Positions 21,202 to 31,479 of a stretch of 64,000 nt of DNA are shown here, piece by piece (the first letter of the stretch is position 1; each line of letters begins with the position of its first letter). This stretch comes from Microcyclospora pomicola. Its lineage: Eukaryota > Ascomycota > Dothideomycetes > Capnodiales. The position numbers were made by a program, and so were the translations under genes. The stretch lies in contig NHNY01000020.1 in assembly GCA_002786065.1 (NCBI GenBank), positions 248,001-312,000 on the forward strand, given 5' to 3'. The notes beneath the pieces are model-generated. The model worked only from the letters and a program-made list of their open reading frames with translations, ran no database searches and was not told the origin of the DNA.

Positions 21202-22563
21202 TCATGCCGCCTTCCACCTCCGCCCACCACCCTTTCTCCACAGCCATACAGCTTCGGTCGCGTACGCTTTGGCGCTGATATGTCTCCCACCGTCTACACC
21301 CTTTCCTTCACTCTCCAAAACTAGCGTCTCGATGACCTTGTCGCTCTCGATCACGCTCCAGAGACCCCGTGCCAGTCCGCCAAATGTGTCTTCTGCACCC
21401 TCGAGCTCGGCACCTGGTTCTCCCGAGTCGCCAAATTCGCCTTTGCCGAGTCGATATAGTATCCGGCCTAAGGTCTGAAAGGCGATACACCGCTGGGCAG
21501 GGTAGGCTGAACGAGAAAGATGGGCAAGCTCGGGGATTGTGTAGCCCGCGGCGTCGGGCGAATCACCATGGTGATGCAGTCCCATGGTCACCGGGATCTT
21601 GGCGGCAGTCTTGGGTGGGATGAGTTCTCCTGTGAAGGCAAAGCGAAGGTCTCGGGGAGTCAAAGCGGCGGCCAAGGGGTTGTACTTGTCGTCTTTCGCA
21701 GTTGAGGCTTGCATCCAGGCCAGCTTATCTGGCTCCGAAGGCAAAGCGGGGAAGTATTTGGTATGCAGATCCTCGAAGAAAGTCGTAGAAGCTGGATCTA
21801 AGTCTGGAGGCTGTTGAGGCTGAGGGAAATGTATGCTGTCGGACGGTAATGGATTTGAGGCCAGCACATCGCCAGGAGGTAGTTGCGAAGGCTGTTCTTT
21901 TGCGTCTGCTTCCTCGTCCAGGTCTTCCTTTTCATCTTCAGGTTCTGGTGGGTCCACAAATGAAACCGATTTTGTTGTCTTTGATCGAGCTCCTTGAGAT
22001 GTTGCGATCTGTGTTGGCTGAGCACGTAGATCTGCTTCACTGCTGCCACTATTGATGTCAGATCGGCGCAGAAGGCGTTGTAGAAATGCCGGACTTAGGC
22101 TGTCCATCAGCTCTCGTCTTTCTTCTTCGATCTCGGTCGGAGACATTTCAGCTAGCTTTTGTCGGTTCTCGTCATCGATACGTCGTCTTTCATCCTGTTC
22201 CCATGATGTGGGATCGCCACTGCTGACGGTATTGCTCTGCACAGATTGTGCCTCTATCACAACTGGCGCGATTTGGCCAGATGATGCTTGTGCGTTCTGC
22301 TCATGCGTCGCAGTGACAGGCTTCTGTCGTTTGAACCTACTCTCTACATTTCTTTTCTTGTGCTCGGGAAACCCACTCCTGCTTTTCAGCGTCGGTGCAC
22401 GATGCGCGCGTGGCGCTGCTGGCTGGCGTTCCAGGACATCTCCAACGAAAGCCGCAGGGAGGGTCGCTGGCTGTGGAGGCAGCTGCTCTTCATCGTCTGA
22501 GCCAAGGTCAATCTCGACACGTTGACCAGGAATCATGATTGGAGGTCGTGTCAAGAAGTGCAT
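21202..22563 (-). CDS. RBA50: RNA polymerase II-associated protein 1 (RPAP1/Rba50 family)
   Basis: Rba50/RPAP1 proteins help assemble RNA polymerase II, binding its Rpb3 side before import. The intronless gene encodes 453 residues; an internal ATG (MIPGQRVEIDLGSDDEEQ) nine residues in is an alternative start. Two family regions are visible. The RPAP1 N-terminal motif is DENRQKLAEMSPTEIEEERR with ELMDSLSPAFLQRLLRR. The RPAP1 C-terminal motif includes DLRFAFTGELIPP, the His-rich MGLHHHGDSPDAAGYT, and IPELAHLSRSAYPAQRCIAF. Between them lies a low-complexity acidic linker. Animal RPAP1 is far longer, with a large helical C-terminal part; the short form is the fungal norm. It is read in tandem after, and 257 bases from, the start of UTP22. 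Confidence 0.85.
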   Translation of the reverse strand: MHFLTRPPIMIPGQRVEIDLGSDDEEQLPPQPATLPAAFVGDVLERQPAAPRAHRAPTLKSRSGFPEHKKRNVESRFKRQKPVTATHEQNAQASSGQIAPVVIEAQSVQSNTVSSGDPTSWEQDERRRIDDENRQKLAEMSPTEIEEERRELMDSLSPAFLQRLLRRSDINSGSSEADLRAQPTQIATSQGARSKTTKSVSFVDPPEPEDEKEDLDEEADAKEQPSQLPPGDVLASNPLPSDSIHFPQPQQPPDLDPASTTFFEDLHTKYFPALPSEPDKLAWMQASTAKDDKYNPLAAALTPRDLRFAFTGELIPPKTAAKIPVTMGLHHHGDSPDAAGYTIPELAHLSRSAYPAQRCIAFQTLGRILYRLGKGEFGDSGEPGAELEGAEDTFGGLARGLWSVIESDKVIETLVLESEGKGVDGGRHISAKAYATEAVWLWRKGGGRRWKAA

Positions 22564-23940
22564 GTACTGTAGTGGATGCGGGAAAGCCTAACGAATTTCT
22601 GGCGATCCGAGAGCGCTAGCGCTAATGCAAGGCGCGGCAATATAGTGGGCCACATGTGGCTGATGGTATTCCTATATCAGCTTCTCGTCATGTCACCTAT
22701 AAGCTTGTCTATGCAATACACGACGTGTAGCGATGATGCATATGTGGATTCATTCAGTGAAGAGTGCAGATACCTGTTGTTCTTCCATCTGTCATCGGTT
22801 CTAGACGTCATCACTCGGACGTCGTTATCCACATGATGTTGCACAAATGTTTTCCTCGGAGCCTGATACCAGCAACGCCAAGCCGTGTGTAGAACCCCAT
22901 GACAAGGATGACCAGATTCGGAAGTGATCAGGCTCGATCGGAGGTAAAGAGAAGGAGCTTCTGTCATACAGCGTCCTGACTCCTGCGATAGGATGATTTC
23001 AAAATGATTTTCACCGCGGTAAGAGGATCTCAAGCACGTCGAATCTACTTGGATCCCAGTCAAGAACAGACTACATTACGTTACTGCATCAGGACGAATC
23101 CGTGTAAGCGCATATCGGTAGGCCGGCCCAGGGCAGTCGGCTCGACCCAGGATTGTCGAGGCATGGCTTGTCATGTCGGGGTACAAGGCAAGGTCGCATG
23201 TCTCGGTGAAGCATCGGGGCAGTAGTGGCAGGCAGAGGCCAGGAGAGATCTCGTGGACTTGGGGAGGTCGTAGTGGCCGGCTCGGGCCTGGTCCTGTGCT
23301 GTGCTGTGCTGTGCTGTTCTTCGGCCATGTGTGCTGGGTTGTGCTGAGCTTGCTGGAACGTTGTCGTCGTTGTCTGGTCTTCCTCGCAAATCCCGCTTGG
23401 ATTACTTCAACTTGCCCATCTCCCACCATTCCCTTTCGCAGTCCCGATTTCCTTTCTCTTTCCCTTCCTCTCCTCCTTTGCTACCCTACGCACGCATTCG
23501 TGCTGGAATGCATCACGTCGCCATCACTGCACTGCATTTGGCCATCAAATCTCGACACTTCACCGCAAGCATCAGACCCGTCGAGCCTCAGCAGTCCGTC
23601 TACACCCTGAGGAGAGATACTGAGCATCTGCCGTCGGCGTGCTGATCGGGTGTTGTTGCTTGTCGTCGTCGCCTCGACACGGAGAGAGGGAGTCTTTAGT
23701 GCGACGTTTGACGTTCCTGGTTCTCTCGAATTCGGATTGGTCGGATCCTCGACCCCGGCTTGTTCTGCTTGCAGTCCGCGTCTCGACGATTATTGCAGCG
23801 AGGCACGATTCCACTCGGCATCTCCATCTTCGATTCCCGCGTGCAGAGAGACGTGGTAGTCGCCTGCTGCCGTGTTTGCTCGTCTATACCATTTCTTGGC
23901 AAGCACATCTTCAGCCTACAGACTGTATCGCCACAACGCA
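22564..23940. other. Divergent upstream region of RBA50 and HPC2, with long HPC2 leader
   Basis: This 1.38 kb lies between two divergently read genes. The HPC2 side from about 23430 to 23490 is strongly pyrimidine-rich (runs of CTTTCCC and CCTCTCC), as seen near transcription starts of expressed fungal genes, suggesting a 5' untranslated leader of 400 bases or more. Short upstream ATGs are present in the leader. No separate gene is recognised. Confidence 0.45.
23294..23317. repeat. CTGTG pentanucleotide microsatellite
   Basis: Four perfect copies of CTGTG plus a partial fifth lie in the probable promoter or leader of HPC2. Confidence 0.8.
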
Positions 23941-26004
23941 ATGCCGCCTCCGATGAATGTGGATGATGCCGCTTCCGCACACAGCTCGTCGTCGCTGTCA
24001 CCCCCACAATCTCCCAACAGCGACGATAATATTCGTGTTGCGACCGCTCCGCATCCCGGACTTCATCTCGGCGAAGGTGTAGCATCCCACGCCCACACCC
24101 ATCCTGTTGCCGCGGCCACTCCCGGCCTGCACAACGGCCATCCTAATCATGCTGCCACACCAAACACAAATGACACCACATCCGCATCTGCACCGCCCGA
24201 AAAGCAGAAGCGACAACGTAAGAAGAAAGACGTCACTGCTGCTGGTCCAGACGGCAAACCCATCGATGATGGCAAACCCAAGGAGAGAAAGCCTCGCAAG
24301 CCGCGAGAACCCAAAGACAAGACCGCATCTTCCAGCACAACATCCGGAGCGCCTGCACCTGCATCACGCAAAAAGGTCAAAACAGAGCCGAAAACAGGTC
24401 AAGATGCTCCGTCTACCTCCCGTCAACCCACCATCACAGAGATGGTCAGCACATTCTCTGCCCCACCACCATCTGTTCCATTCGCGGTCCCGCCGCTTCG
24501 GCCTCAATCTTCTGCAAATCCCGCTGCACCTGCTTTCAATCCCCCCGACACCTTGACAGTGCCCCCGTCCAGTGCCCCACTATCACGGCCCATCTCCAGC
24601 GGACAGAAATATGATCCCATTCGTGGATATGATCCTGTGCGTTCCATAGCCGTCGATGTCCAACCGTCACGGCCGGCGAACGTTCCGTCAGTCACTCCTT
24701 CACCACATGTCAATCGTGCTTCAGCATCACCGTCACTGGCCAGTTTACTCGATCCACAAGTGCCGCCAGCTTCACTGCCATCGATGTCTCCAGCCACCGC
24801 AAAAACGATGCAACCAACCATGCCACAACCCGCGGCTGCGACGCAAACACTTTTGACCCCACAACCAACAGCATTCCCGTTCTCGTCGATCCCACCACAA
24901 TCCCACGTCGCCTCATCAGTCTTGTCGTCGTTCACAGAACCTACCACCAAACCTGCTGACATACCGAGCATTGACGGCGCTATGGACGTAGACCTCACAT
25001 GTGATGCTCCTGTTGCACGCGCCGAGGTCAAAGTATCATCCATAGCCTCATCAGGGGCTCCTACGCCAAAAGCGGCGCGCCCAACTCCACCACCCGCACC
25101 CAAAGGGACTGGCAGTGGTCTGCTATCGAGCAGTGACCTCTTCGGTGGCCCCTCCACAAATGGAGACAGCAAACGCAAAGGTGTGGACATCGACTTCCGC
25201 ATTCCGCTCAATCCAGATGGTGGCAATACCATCAACATCGCGCAGGAGATCCTGAAACGTTACGGCCGTGACGCGATAAACCCACGCGTCGCCGCCCATC
25301 GCGAAGAACTTTTACGCGTCGCCGCAGAGGCCAACAAGCTTGATAATGGTCTCAACGACGATATGTCGCTAGATGAGATGTCCGAGCCCGAGAACGACAG
25401 CAATGTGGAAATGGGAGGGATGGAGGACGAGAAGAGTGCCACCAGTCCCGATAACAAGCCAGTCCGTAAGCGCCGGAAGAAGATTGAAGAGTACGACAAA
25501 GAAGACGATTTCATCGACGACACGGAATTGGCTTGGCAAGAGCGGGCAGCTGTCGCCAAAGATGGCTTCTTCGTGTACTCTGGCCCTCTCGTGCCCGCTG
25601 GCCAGGATGCCCAAGTCGAATCCGCGACTACTACGCGTGGAGGTCGCGGTCGCGGTCGGGGTCGTGGAGCACGCGGTGCCGCTGCTGCTGGAACAACGCA
25701 CGCCTCTGTAGCCGCGAAGAAAGCTATCGCGACGAACCCGACTATGGCCAACGCATCTGATGATGTACACGCCGCACCCACCCGCGCCAGAGGTCGCGGT
25801 CGCGGCACGGGTGCACCACGGAAACCTCGCATCACCAAAGCTGACCGCGAGCGCATGGAGATGGAGAAGCTTGCCCGTGCCCAAGCCGCAGGTCTCGGAG
25901 GCCCAACGCACGGCGCGAATGCTCTCGGCGCTCCACCGACGATGAACGCGAGCGCGCGTCCGGCCGAGGCGTACCAGCATGTCATGGGCTCGACGGCGGG
26001 TTGA
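23941..26004 (+). CDS. HPC2: HIR histone-chaperone complex subunit Hpc2 (ubinuclein family)
   Basis: Hpc2 is a subunit of the HIR complex, which deposits H3-H4 outside replication and represses histone genes. I start at the ATG at 23941 (MPPPMNVDDAAS), because the frame upstream opens only with GTG; this gives 687 residues. A long Pro/Ser/Thr-rich disordered half comes first. A conserved stretch VDIDFRIPLNPDGGNTINIA and KRYGRDAINPRVAAHREELL (about 415-465) precedes the Hpc2-related domain around residues 513-552: EEYDKEDDFIDDTELAWQE and GFFVYSGPLVP, the histone-binding signature. The C-terminus has RGGRGRGRGRGARG and RARGRGRGTG, RGG or AT-hook-like basic clusters that could bind DNA or RNA. 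No intron is evident. Confidence 0.9.
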   Translation: MPPPMNVDDAASAHSSSSLSPPQSPNSDDNIRVATAPHPGLHLGEGVASHAHTHPVAAATPGLHNGHPNHAATPNTNDTTSASAPPEKQKRQRKKKDVTAAGPDGKPIDDGKPKERKPRKPREPKDKTASSSTTSGAPAPASRKKVKTEPKTGQDAPSTSRQPTITEMVSTFSAPPPSVPFAVPPLRPQSSANPAAPAFNPPDTLTVPPSSAPLSRPISSGQKYDPIRGYDPVRSIAVDVQPSRPANVPSVTPSPHVNRASASPSLASLLDPQVPPASLPSMSPATAKTMQPTMPQPAAATQTLLTPQPTAFPFSSIPPQSHVASSVLSSFTEPTTKPADIPSIDGAMDVDLTCDAPVARAEVKVSSIASSGAPTPKAARPTPPPAPKGTGSGLLSSSDLFGGPSTNGDSKRKGVDIDFRIPLNPDGGNTINIAQEILKRYGRDAINPRVAAHREELLRVAAEANKLDNGLNDDMSLDEMSEPENDSNVEMGGMEDEKSATSPDNKPVRKRRKKIEEYDKEDDFIDDTELAWQERAAVAKDGFFVYSGPLVPAGQDAQVESATTTRGGRGRGRGRGARGAAAAGTTHASVAAKKAIATNPTMANASDDVHAAPTRARGRGRGTGAPRKPRITKADRERMEMEKLARAQAAGLGGPTHGANALGAPPTMNASARPAEAYQHVMGSTAG

Positions 26005-26912
26005 GGATAGATCTTACGCTTCGATGCATTGCATGATCTCGCACGATACATGCGAAGATGTCATGCCCGCATGGACACGCATCCGACACACAAACATAGA
26101 ATTGTATCCATTGGGCAATATCTGCTATTGCGCTGCCAAAACACGTCTAACAACGAATTGGGTCGGGCGTGCTCAAGCACCAAGAAGCTCGCAATGCAAC
26201 GTCTTACGCGCAACATACCACCCATTATTCCAACCGATCTCGCAGCAACCAAGCATCGATACCGCACGCGTGCTTGACACTCTGCAAAGGCCGCACTTCC
26301 GATAGCGTAGCGTACCGCAAGACATTTCGCCAGTGGAGGGTGAAATTCATCAAGCAGAGCCACGGCTCGATTGACATCGTGGTGCCCGTAGCATCTTGCT
26401 GCTACGTCTATACGCCCAAATCCAAGCCACCTGTATATTATAGCTTTGAAAGACTGCAAGACCGAGCGGTGGCAGAAATCGAGAAACGAGAAACAGAAAT
26501 GGCGATGTCCGACACGTATTTGTCGCAGCCCCTCGTGCTTTGCTGCGTTCATTTGACAACAGCTATAAGCTAGGCAGTGGCAGTGGCAATGGCAGTGGAT
26601 GGGTATATGTATGTATGAATGTAGACTCCAGTACGACAATTGGTCCTTCTCTGTTATCTTAGGAAATATTCACGTGTGTATGGCACTGGCAGTGGGAACG
26701 CGTTCGCTACATGTACCTCTACACAATAATCCTGTTTCGCTTTTTAGGTAGGAGCTGGGCATCAGACTAAGGTAGTTGGTCAGAAAGTCCCATCGCAGTA
26801 TGTCTTGTGTGAAAACTTATTTCAGAACATGGATCGAACAGTTTACATATCTACATCTTACACGATTCCATCCACTCCAGTCTCATGTCACCCGCAAGGA
26901 CGTATGCTTAAC
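26005..26912. other. Intergenic between convergent HPC2 and uS2m genes
   Basis: The 908 bases should hold both 3' untranslated ends. A GGCAGT hexamer repeat lies at 26573-26596 and a TAAGGTA word at 26768-26774. An ATGTATGTATG tract follows the repeat. No gene is seen. Confidence 0.4.
26573..26596. repeat. GGCAGT hexanucleotide repeat
   Basis: Four units of GGCAGT, one with a single substitution (GGCAAT), occur in the 3' intergenic region. Confidence 0.75.
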
Positions 26913-28974
26913 TCACTTATCACCTGGTGCTCTATCTCCATCTTTCGCCTTCGTCGCGCTGTCCCTTTCGGGCTCCTGCTGCTGGCTTGGCGGTGAGGAT
27001 GACGACGACGGCGCCGCACTTTCGTACTCGACGTCGCCAACCGGTTCCGACACCGAGCGTCGCTCGACGGGCTGAGCGCTCTTCTGCGCCGCGGCCGCCT
27101 GCAGAGCCTGTTCGCGACGGACCATCTCTTCCCACCGTTGCTGCATTTCCTGCTCGCGGGCGAGGAGTTCTTGTTCTCGGGAGGAGAGGGGCTGGTCGGC
27201 CGAGGTAGATTCTGCGCTAGGCGTGGATGTGTCTTTTTGCTGCTGCTGCTGTTGTTCCTGCTCGATCGATGTGGTGGCTTGAAATTCGACCTCTCCCGAG
27301 GGCTCGGCGAGAGAGCGCTTGGTTGAGGACGCGGGTGACAATGGCTGAGTATGGGTGGTTGAGATTGCTTCGGATGCTGGAGAAAGCTTCTGCGCGGCGG
27401 CCTGCTTGATCTTCTCAAGGAGTTGCATCTCTCGTGCAGCTCTTTCGGCATCTTCGTTGACGTCGCGCTGCGAGTTTGAAGTGGTATTTGCTTGATGTGA
27501 GGGCTCGAGGCTGGCTGGAGTGTCCTTCGACTCTGCTGCAGGCTCTTGTGACGCGACCACCGGCTCCTCTATGTTGGCTTGTGTCTCTTGCTCTTTTGGG
27601 GGCGCAGAGTCATACTCTGCTTCGAGGCCGGACTCTTCGAGCGTGTGCTGTTTGCCTTCTTTTGGTTCTGTAGCCTGATCCCGTGGACTATCACCCCAGC
27701 CTGCTACTGCCGCTGTCCGTTCCTTCCATGACTCCAGCTTCTGCTCGGTGAGAAGAGACTGGTCGATACCTGACGGCTCGTTCTCCTCCAAAGCGCTCAT
27801 ACCTTCTCCCAAGATCTCACTGTCAAGCTCGTTCTCCTCCTCTACGTCCTCGAATTCATCGTACCGATGTGCTTGTGCGTTGTTCATTGCTTGCCGTGCC
27901 TCGTACGCTGCCCTCTCTTCTGGGGTCGGCTCGGTCAAGCCATGCTCGAAGCGGTAATCAATCTGGCCTGCCTTTGCATTCTCGAGTCTTATCTCCTGGC
28001 CTTGCTGCCCAGCCCGACCCAGTGCTCCTGCAATCACAAACACACTACGCAAACTGTCGTCGTTGGCGGGGATAGGATAGGTGACCCATGCTGGGTTGCA
28101 GTCTGTGTCGATGATCCCAACAGTCGGGATGTTGTTGAGACCGCATTCGTGGAGAAGAACATAGTTCTCGAGAGGATTCAGGCAAACCACCAGATCTGGC
28201 TTGATGGCAGCAGCAAGATGCAGTTGTTCCTCGAATCCCGACACCTCCTCATCTCGCTCGTTCACCACTTTCTTCGAGCATTTTCCAAGAATTTGTTGAC
28301 CGTTCGTAATGCTTCCTGGTACCCATCGGCTGAACAAATGGCAGCCCTTCGCCATCTCTGCAGCTTTCACCACAGCGCGTGCTTGACCAGCACGAGAGCC
28401 AACGAAGAGGACCAGACCACCTCGTTCTGTCACTCCCTGTACAATCTTACACGCTCGTCGTAGATGTGCTGCGGTGACATCGAGAGATATGATATGTATC
28501 GGATCCTCGCTCCCTCTGATTCCGAAGATGTAGCGAGCATTGCCGGGATGCCAAAGAGAGGTGTGGTGACCAAGATGAGTCTGCGAGGCCATGAGCAATT
28601 CTAGTGTGATGTCGCTGGGAGAAGGCGGGTTGGCGATGAGGTCTCGTGGTTTGTAGTGCGGTGCGATCTGAGATCCTAAGTGATTTGTGGCGGCCTTTTG
28701 AAACTGAAAAAACTCCCAGTCCTTCTTGACTTGATCCTCGACATCGTTCTCAGTCGCAGACGTGAGGTTGCCATTGCTGGTGCCTTGGAAAGGATTCGGT
28801 GCGGACTGACGCTCTTGCTCGGTCGAGACAAAGCGACGCCATGAGCGAGCAGAGCAGGGAGTTTTGGGGAGCGCGAAACGGCCTGGAGGTAGAAATACAT
28901 CATTAGCGACCTCAAGGTAGTTTCCATCGCTCCATGGACTTACCATGCCGTAAACGCAGCGTTCTGACAATCAT
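26913..28974 (-). CDS. MRP4: Mitochondrial small-subunit ribosomal protein uS2m (Mrp4) with long C-terminal extension
   Basis: uS2m sits on the mitoribosome small subunit. I place the start at 28972-28974 in a 31-base first exon (28944-28974), joined across a 61-base intron (donor GTAAGTCC) to 26913-28882, giving 666 residues. The spliced N-terminus MIVRTLRLRHGRFALPKT is a proper mitochondrial presequence, while the unspliced frame has none. The uS2 domain covers about residues 100-305: MASQTHLGHHTSLWHPGNARY, IFGIRGSEDPIHIISLD, VGSRAGQARAVVKAAEM and VGIIDTDCNPAWVTYPIPAN. The last 360 residues are an acidic, Glu/Gln/Ser-rich low-complexity tail with a short coiled coil (SREQELLAREQEMQQRWEEM) and repeated RRSxxEPxGxVEY motifs. 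Such a tail is far longer than the yeast protein. Confidence 0.92.
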
Positions 28975-29163
28975 TGGATTGGTTTGGTGTACCCAAGCAG
29001 ATGTCTAAGCATCTTGGGTCTTCCTATGCGACTCGAAGCGCCAAGACCAGACTCCCGCGGCGAAGTTGACGTTGGATGGAGCTCTAACATACCCTATTAC
29101 ACCACCAAGCCAATCACTCCAAGAAAGTAATACTCCTCTACACGCGCCAACAGCGTATGGCTG
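28975..29163. promoter_or_regulatory. Compact bidirectional promoter between two mitochondrial-type genes
   Basis: Only 189 bases separate the start codons of uS2m and the divergent gene at 29164, so the two must share regulatory DNA. A CCAATCA box lies at 29110-29116, a site type bound by the CCAAT-binding (Hap) complex that controls respiratory genes in fungi. That link is inference from the motif alone. Confidence 0.5.
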
Positions 29164-31479
29164 ATGCCATGCCACGCTCGAGCTGCGGCTCCCACCTCAC
29201 AGGCGCTCTCATACCTCTGGATCTCGGACGACCTGCTCCACGATGCCTTCAATCGCTTCGCTCGCGTGTCCCATGCTGCCCGGCGGTATGGGAGCAATGT
29301 ACCAGGACCCTTGGAAGCTCGGCGACGATTAGCTAAACGACGTATGGGCATGGTTGCGACAAGTTCGGCTGGGACGGTACCAATGCCTGGGTATGACTTG
29401 TCGGCGTTGTTTGGGTTTCGAAGCTCGAAACCTATCGATCAGAGTTGGAGATGGGAGGCTCCCGACCTTCACGGCGGAATACACTTTGGACCTCCTCCGC
29501 CACCTGCCCCAGCCTTAGACTGGTCGCAATCGGAGGGGAGAGAGAATGTCGAAGAAGTCCGATGCGATGCGCTGCCAGAGTTGCAGAGCGTTGACCGCGT
29601 GGCACTCAGCAAGAAAGACTTCGAAAGTCTGCTTTATGCAATTTCCAAGGACCAGACAGTGAACAGTGATGGAATTCAGCCATTGGTCGATTTCCTACAA
29701 AGCTCTCAGGACGAGCCACAAGCTCATAACATTCTGCGGCTTGTCCAATGGCTGAAGTCACAATCCCTCAATGAGCAAGCCACGGAACTCTTGGACCGGG
29801 TAGTCCGCGACAAGCTGAGACTGGAAGTCCTAGACTGTGAGGATTCGTCTCATTACATTGGACACATCTTGCACAAGCATGGAAAGAATGGACTGCTTCG
29901 CATCTCTGCTTTGCTTGATTCGTCCACACTTGGGAAGCTCGCAGATATCGCATGCCTCGTGACAAGAGACTGCTTACCGAAGGCATCTCAGGATGGCATG
30001 ACAAAGCCGATCCAAGTATGGTTGGATGCTCTGAGTGGTTGTTCCTGCTTGCAGGGTCTAAAACATACAAGCAGTGTCTGGACTGCTATATACTCGGTGC
30101 TGGCAACTCGACTACAGCCTTCCCATCTAGCTTCTCACTTGAATACACTCGATCTCCCTGATCTCAGTCGTATCCTGTTACGTGTATGGGCACCTGCACT
30201 TATTACGACAGCCCAGCAGGATATGACCGTGCAGCGCAGCTTGCTGAGTCTGAAACCCAACTCACTCGAAACCCCTCACTTCAATATGGATGCGATACTC
30301 GCCGATTTCGAGGCAGAACAGGCTCAGCGTTGTGGAGTAGACCAAACCTATCATCCACTCGTCAATCTTATGGTTGTTCTATCTCGCCACAATCTGCCAT
30401 ATGACAGCGTGTTCAAGAACATATTCGAAATACTGAGCACTCCATTGGAAATGCGTGGCCTAACCGGGACGTCGCGCAGAGTCATCAAATTTGTGACGGG
30501 AGTGCGCAGGCATCGAGAGATTGGCATACCAGAGTCTCAAGCCGCTAATCTTATTGAGTACTTCTTAAACGGAGATGATATTACACAGCTACGTGTGGCA
30601 TGGCATATCTTCACCCAAGCTCCGATGGTCCCGCTATCACAATTTCCAAGGCTTGCCTTGAAGATGGTGGATGCGGGTGCTGGACCTCGTGAGATCTTCC
30701 AACTACTACAACGGCGAGGAGAGGACAGTGTCGCACTCGAATTCAGATCCGACCATCGAGTGAGGTTGAGACATGAGCACATCGATCTTGTTCATGTACT
30801 CGCGCACAAGTGGGCTCATCAGCCGAAGACGACATGCCGTATCGCTTACCGGCGAGTATGGACATGTTTCCGTTATCTGCAAGATCGTGGAGCGCCACTT
30901 ACAGATACCATGTCACGCGCCATGTTTCATGCTGGCACTTTGCGATATCTGCTCGAAGGTCGTCGAGTGGCCACTGAACAGTTTCGTTATATCTTGAGCC
31001 TTGTGCGAAGACTAGAAGGAGATGCTGTTGCTGATGAACTAGATCGATCGGTCTGGATGTACTGGAACCGTTGGGTGCGGCCCCAAGAGCTTTTGGAAAG
31101 GGTGCGGCGACTTCGTCTTGGCCTGCCCAACAATGACGATGACACTGTGGATCGTCCAAGTGTAGCTGCTTCGACACGCTTTGCGAAAATGCCCTGGACG
31201 CGTCGTGCGACGGAGAGGACCATAATCGAGCCACACGCTCCGCAGCAGTTGGACGCTCTTGGCAAGCGTAGCGCCGATGCTGACAAGCCCACTTCGCTGA
31301 AACTCGATAACTCTCTCGAGAACCTCAGCACCTCGAAAAAAGTAAACTCATCTGTCAAAGAGCCAGGCCTTGCAGAGGTATTCGAAGTTACGAAAGGTCG
31401 GCCACAGGATGCAGGGTTGGCCATGAGGAAGCGTAAAGAGACTACACCAACTCAGAGTCGTTCCGCTAAAGAAATTTAA
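29164..31479 (+). CDS. Putative mitochondrial helical-repeat (PPR-like) protein, function unknown
   Basis: This intronless gene encodes 771 residues. The N-terminus (MPCHARAAAPTSQAL, later ARRYGSN and ARRRLAKRR) is rich in Arg and Ala with almost no acidic residues for the first 20, compatible with mitochondrial import. From about residue 140 to 660 the protein is a series of amphipathic helical pairs, such as ALVDFLQ-type, VWTAIYSVLATRLQPSHLA, YRRVWTCFRYLQDRGAPLT and FRYILSLVRRLEGDAVADEL, which look like degenerate pentatricopeptide repeats. Fungal PPR-like proteins usually bind mitochondrial RNA for translation or processing. The tail after 680 is disordered and charged. It shares a 189-base promoter with the uS2m gene, which supports a mitochondrial gene-expression role. 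I cannot assign a named family. Confidence 0.7.
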   Translation: MPCHARAAAPTSQALSYLWISDDLLHDAFNRFARVSHAARRYGSNVPGPLEARRRLAKRRMGMVATSSAGTVPMPGYDLSALFGFRSSKPIDQSWRWEAPDLHGGIHFGPPPPPAPALDWSQSEGRENVEEVRCDALPELQSVDRVALSKKDFESLLYAISKDQTVNSDGIQPLVDFLQSSQDEPQAHNILRLVQWLKSQSLNEQATELLDRVVRDKLRLEVLDCEDSSHYIGHILHKHGKNGLLRISALLDSSTLGKLADIACLVTRDCLPKASQDGMTKPIQVWLDALSGCSCLQGLKHTSSVWTAIYSVLATRLQPSHLASHLNTLDLPDLSRILLRVWAPALITTAQQDMTVQRSLLSLKPNSLETPHFNMDAILADFEAEQAQRCGVDQTYHPLVNLMVVLSRHNLPYDSVFKNIFEILSTPLEMRGLTGTSRRVIKFVTGVRRHREIGIPESQAANLIEYFLNGDDITQLRVAWHIFTQAPMVPLSQFPRLALKMVDAGAGPREIFQLLQRRGEDSVALEFRSDHRVRLRHEHIDLVHVLAHKWAHQPKTTCRIAYRRVWTCFRYLQDRGAPLTDTMSRAMFHAGTLRYLLEGRRVATEQFRYILSLVRRLEGDAVADELDRSVWMYWNRWVRPQELLERVRRLRLGLPNNDDDTVDRPSVAASTRFAKMPWTRRATERTIIEPHAPQQLDALGKRSADADKPTSLKLDNSLENLSTSKKVNSSVKEPGLAEVFEVTKGRPQDAGLAMRKRKETTPTQSRSAKEI

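Noticed and set aside
23872-23940. N-terminal extension of HPC2
   Set aside because: The extension opens with GTG, not ATG; the ATG at 23941 is the first credible start.
24504-26051. Long minus-strand frames under HPC2
   Set aside because: Mirror frames of the Pro/Ser-rich HPC2 sequence with no recognisable domain.
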